From Pseudorhodobacter antarcticus (GTDB taxonomy: Bacteria > Pseudomonadota > Alphaproteobacteria > Rhodobacterales > Rhodobacteraceae): 7,772 nt of DNA. The notes under the pieces are model-generated. The model saw only the letters and a program-made list of their open reading frames with translations, had not been told where the DNA came from and ran no database searches. The stretch lies in NCBI GenBank assembly GCA_945897655.1, contig CAMDHB010000152.1, positions 1 through 7,772 on the forward strand, read 5' to 3'. Positions 4,987 to 7,772 of this stretch are shown piece by piece. Made by a program: the position numbers and the translations under genes. Within the stretch, counting starts at the first letter, position 1; each line of letters begins with the position of its first letter.

Positions 4987-7440
4987 CTAGAACAGATCAA
5001 GCAGGCGTTTGAGGTAACCGCGCTCGCCCTCGGGTCGGTCTTGTTCGCCGGCGCGGCGGCGAATTTCGTCCAGCAGGTCTTGCGCCCTGCGGTAAACATC
5101 ATTGCCTTGCAGCAAACTGCGATCGGTGCCCATGTTTGACGACTGACCGCTTTCGCGGCCAAGGGGGTCGCGTTGGCCCTCGGGGCTTTCGCGGGTGGTC
5201 GCCTGACCTTGCTGGCCGCCATCTTGCTGGTCCTGGGCCTGAGCCTCGCCCAGATTGCGGATGCCGCCGCGCAGGGCGTCCAGCGCCTCGGCCTGACGAT
5301 CCAGCGCCTCGGGGAGGTTGCCGTCGCGCAGGGCGCGTTCGGCGTCTTCCATCGCGCGACCGGCGCGGTCCAACTCGCGGCGGCCTTCCTGGCCCTTGGG
5401 GTAGCCTGCGCCGGGCAGGTCGCCGCCGTTGCGGAGTTCGTCCAGTTTCTGTTGCAGGCGGTTCTGGCGTTCGGCTAAGGATTGGCCCTGCTGTTCGCCC
5501 GGTTCATTGCCGGGGCCGTTTTGCAGATCACGAAAGCTGTCGTCGGACAGGCCCTGCTGGTCGCGCAGGGTTTCGCCTAGGCCCTTCATCGCCTGATCGC
5601 CCGGCGTGCCCTGTCCGGAACCCTGACCATCGCCCTGGGTCACGCGCATGTTGTTCATGAACTCGCGCAGTTGTTCCATCAGTTCCTGCGCCTCGGCCGT
5701 CTTGCCCTCTTTCATCAGCTGTTCCAGTTTTTGCAGCATCTGGTTCAACTGGTCTTGCGACATTTCCATCGACTGACCGTTTTGCGAGGTTTGCGGTTCG
5801 TCCGCCCCGCCGTTCTGTTCGGCCTGCTGGCGCATGTAATCGTTGAGGGCGTCCTGCATTTCCTGCATCAGCGCCTCGATCTCGGCGGGCGAGGCGCCAT
5901 TCTTGATCGCCTCATCCACGCGGTCCTGGGCGCGTTTCAGGCGTTCAAGGGCAGAGGCGAGGTCGCCTTCTTCGACCATCAAAGAAATCTGCCACAACTC
6001 CTCGGCCATCTCATCCCGAGTGGGGACGTCAAGGGTGGCGGCCTTGGTGTCAAGCTGGGAGATCAGAACGCGAAGGCGCAGATAGGCCTTTTCGTTGCGG
6101 ATGAAGCCTTCGGGTTCGTTGGAGATGGCTTTGAGGACTTGCGCGACGCGGGGGGCGTTCTGGCGGTTCCACATGAGGTCGCGGCGCATTTCGATCAGGG
6201 CGGAGGCGAGGGGGTCAAAGAAGCGGCGGCCGGGCAGCATGGTTTGGAGGGGTTGGGACTGGGCGGTTTGGCCGGCGGCATCCGACGCAGCAAAGGTCAT
6301 GGTGACGGGCAGGTTGGCCAACAGGTCCTTGGACAGGTCATCGACAAGGGTCTGGTCCACTTTGCGGCGATCCCGCTTCATGGGCATGGGCAGGTCGAGG
6401 GTGACGGGTTTGGCATGCTCGGGCGCGATGGTCAGGCCATAGCGGCGGTCGGTGGCGGGCAGGTCAAGGGCGATGACGACATCGCCCTTGGTCACACCGT
6501 AATCGTCGGTTGCGGTGAAGTCTTGCTTGAAGCGGCCATCCGCCTCCCGGTCCATCGTGCCTTTGGGTTCGATGGCGGGGGGGGCGTCGGGCAGGACGGT
6601 GATCAGCCATTCACGGCCGCCGTCGCCCTGAATGGCAAGTCGGCCAGATTGGGTGACGGTGAATTCCTGATTGAGTTGCGAGGCGGGCACGGCTTCGGTG
6701 CGGCCTGACACGGTTTCGGCGAGGATCAGCGCGCCAGGTTCGCCGTAAAAGCGCAGGGAGATGCGGGTGCCAACGGGCAGGGTGAGCATCTCATCCAACT
6801 GGTCGGCGAGGTAGAGGGTGGGTTTGGCGGTATAGGCGGGAGGCTGCGCCCAACCTTCCCAAGCGGGGCCAGTGGCGGCTTGGGCCCCATTGCCGGGGGC
6901 GAGGTCGGTCAACGAGGTCACGCGCCAGAGCGAGCCGAACATCAGCGACACCACTAAAAGCGTCAGCGCCATATACCGCAGGCCGTAAGGGTCACGCGAG
7001 GCGAGGCGCAGGTTGGGTTCCACGGCGCGGGCGGTGGCGGCGCGGGCGGCCATGCGGGCGCGGTGCGCGTGCCAGACGGCCTGCGAGGCGGGGTCGTCGG
7101 TGCCGATGGCTTGGGTATCGCGCAGGGCGGCAATGGGGCGGCCCGGCAGGGTGGCATCGAGCCGGGTCAGCGCATCGTCACGCGTGGGGCGGCGAAACTG
7201 GCGGAGGCCGTGGACGGCGGCCCACAGGGTGCAGGCCAGAAGGGAAATCAATCCGAACCAGCCTGCCTCAAGTGGCAGATGATCCAGCACACCAAAGGAG
7301 AGGAGGCCAAGGCCGGTGATCACAAGCGTCCAAAGCGGCCAGAAGGCACGCGTCAGCCGTTCCGCCCACAAACCCAGCAGGGTCAGGCGGAGGGGAAGAG
7401 CGATCCTAATGAGGGCCTGTTCGGGCTTGCCTTGATCCAT
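4987..7440 (-). CDS. TIGR02302/DUF4175 family membrane protein
   Basis: This is an 817-residue alphaproteobacterial protein of unknown function. Membrane segments lie at about 33-51, 60-78 and 155-173. The Arg-rich stretch 79-154 should be cytoplasmic, which would put residues after about 175 in the periplasm. Residues 195-400 look like beta-rich repeats, with PPAYTAKPTLYL and LPVGTRISLRFYG as recognisable DUF4175 blocks. From about 405 on the chain is helical, and from 530 to 780 it is very rich in Gln, Gly and Glu (e.g. QGDGQGSGQG near 602-611), ending in a short helix with YLKRLLDLF. Three related helical segments recur there (491-512, 578-597, 706-726). The ATG at 7440 is preceded by GAAAGG, and the gene starts 24 bases after the lysA stop, so the two probably share a transcript. 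It converges with the zinc-ribbon gene, 40 bases apart. A link to the cell envelope is inferred only from topology and neighbours. Confidence 0.9.
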   Translation of the reverse strand: MDQGKPEQALIRIALPLRLTLLGLWAERLTRAFWPLWTLVITGLGLLSFGVLDHLPLEAGWFGLISLLACTLWAAVHGLRQFRRPTRDDALTRLDATLPGRPIAALRDTQAIGTDDPASQAVWHAHRARMAARAATARAVEPNLRLASRDPYGLRYMALTLLVVSLMFGSLWRVTSLTDLAPGNGAQAATGPAWEGWAQPPAYTAKPTLYLADQLDEMLTLPVGTRISLRFYGEPGALILAETVSGRTEAVPASQLNQEFTVTQSGRLAIQGDGGREWLITVLPDAPPAIEPKGTMDREADGRFKQDFTATDDYGVTKGDVVIALDLPATDRRYGLTIAPEHAKPVTLDLPMPMKRDRRKVDQTLVDDLSKDLLANLPVTMTFAASDAAGQTAQSQPLQTMLPGRRFFDPLASALIEMRRDLMWNRQNAPRVAQVLKAISNEPEGFIRNEKAYLRLRVLISQLDTKAATLDVPTRDEMAEELWQISLMVEEGDLASALERLKRAQDRVDEAIKNGASPAEIEALMQEMQDALNDYMRQQAEQNGGADEPQTSQNGQSMEMSQDQLNQMLQKLEQLMKEGKTAEAQELMEQLREFMNNMRVTQGDGQGSGQGTPGDQAMKGLGETLRDQQGLSDDSFRDLQNGPGNEPGEQQGQSLAERQNRLQQKLDELRNGGDLPGAGYPKGQEGRRELDRAGRAMEDAERALRDGNLPEALDRQAEALDALRGGIRNLGEAQAQDQQDGGQQGQATTRESPEGQRDPLGRESGQSSNMGTDRSLLQGNDVYRRAQDLLDEIRRRAGEQDRPEGERGYLKRLLDLF

Positions 7441-7464
7441 ATGCCTTTCGCGGTCATGGCTGCG

Positions 7465-7772
7465 TCATAGCCATTCTGGGATGCTATCGCGCTTGAGGAT
7501 CTCTTCAAAGGTGGGGCGCGCCCTTATGACGGCGAAGTGATCACCTTGAACCAGCACTTCGGGTACCAAGGGCCGTGTGTTGTATTCGGACGCCATCACC
7601 GCGCCATAAGCCCCGGCAGAGCGGAAGGCGACCAGATCACCCTCCTCCATCGGCGGCAGGTCGCGCTGTTTGGCGAAGGTGTCGCCGGTTTCGCAGACTG
7701 GACCCACAACATCGAACGGTTGCGGCAGGGTGCCGGGGGCGGGTTCGGTGACGGGGACAATGTCGTGATGGG
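7465..7772 (-). CDS. lysA: Diaminopimelate decarboxylase (C-terminal part)
   Basis: LysA is the PLP enzyme that decarboxylates meso-diaminopimelate to L-lysine, the last step of lysine synthesis. About 102 residues of the C-terminal beta-barrel domain are visible; the family is about 420 long, so the start and the PLP-lysine domain are beyond the right edge. The frame is open to the edge (HHDIVPVTEPAPGTLPQPFD before VVGPVCETGDTF). GPVCETGD carries the conserved Cys and Glu that reach the active site across the dimer interface. SAGAYG holds the Tyr that contacts PLP, and EYNTRPLVPEVLV is the typical end block. The GTG at 7705-7707 is an internal Val codon (DVVGP), not a start. The gene is followed after 24 bases by the TIGR02302 gene on the same strand. 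Related PLP barrel enzymes such as ornithine/arginine decarboxylases differ in these motifs, so the call is firm. Confidence 0.95.
   Translation of the reverse strand, partial: HHDIVPVTEPAPGTLPQPFDVVGPVCETGDTFAKQRDLPPMEEGDLVAFRSAGAYGAVMASEYNTRPLVPEVLVQGDHFAVIRARPTFEEILKRDSIPEWL

Noticed and set aside
5671..6708. Long + strand open frame (345 codons) opposite the TIGR02302 gene
   Set aside because: It is a mirror of the GC-rich codon bias of the minus-strand gene. Its translation is low-complexity (Gly/His/Phe-rich) with no recognisable domain, while the opposite strand gives a clear family match over its full length.

Overview
The window looks like ordinary, GC-rich core chromosome from an alphaproteobacterium, most likely a member of the Rhodobacteraceae/Paracoccaceae (Rhodobacter/Roseobacter type). 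I base this on the protein sequences of accA, ftsE/ftsX, plsC and lysA, on the large TIGR02302/DUF4175 protein, which is typical of alphaproteobacteria, and on the strong G/C third-position bias, which opens long meaningless antisense frames. I see no mobile element, phage gene, tRNA, rRNA or CRISPR array.

Layout from left to right: (1) the 3' half of accA (acetyl-CoA carboxylase carboxyltransferase alpha subunit, + strand) runs in from the left edge. (2) A 210-bp gene-free gap between convergent genes (464-673) carries three inverted repeats, two of them sharing the core GTCCA-N4-TGGAC. (3) A five-gene operon on the - strand, read from about 3944 down to 674: ftsE, ftsX, a PlsC-type acyltransferase, a TfoX N-terminal-domain protein and a PNPOx-like flavoprotein. 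Its genes overlap by 1-4 bases at every junction except ftsE/ftsX, where the start of ftsX is uncertain. (4) A 165-bp divergent promoter region (3945-4109). (5) A + strand gene for a zinc-ribbon protein with one C-terminal membrane segment. (6) Convergent with it, a large - strand gene for the TIGR02302/DUF4175 membrane protein, lying 24 bp downstream of lysA (diaminopimelate decarboxylase), which runs off the right edge.

The common theme is envelope growth. AccA supplies malonyl-CoA for fatty acids, PlsC builds phosphatidic acid, FtsEX is the division ABC complex that elsewhere controls peptidoglycan hydrolases, and LysA makes lysine from meso-diaminopimelate, the peptidoglycan cross-linking residue. 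The TIGR02302 protein and the zinc-ribbon membrane protein have no established function that I know of, and are the least understood genes here. I found no convincing evidence of a new multi-gene system. The most useful leads are the ftsE/ftsX junction with a possible 22-codon coupling ORF, the paired palindromes after accA, and three degenerate helical repeats in the TIGR02302 protein.
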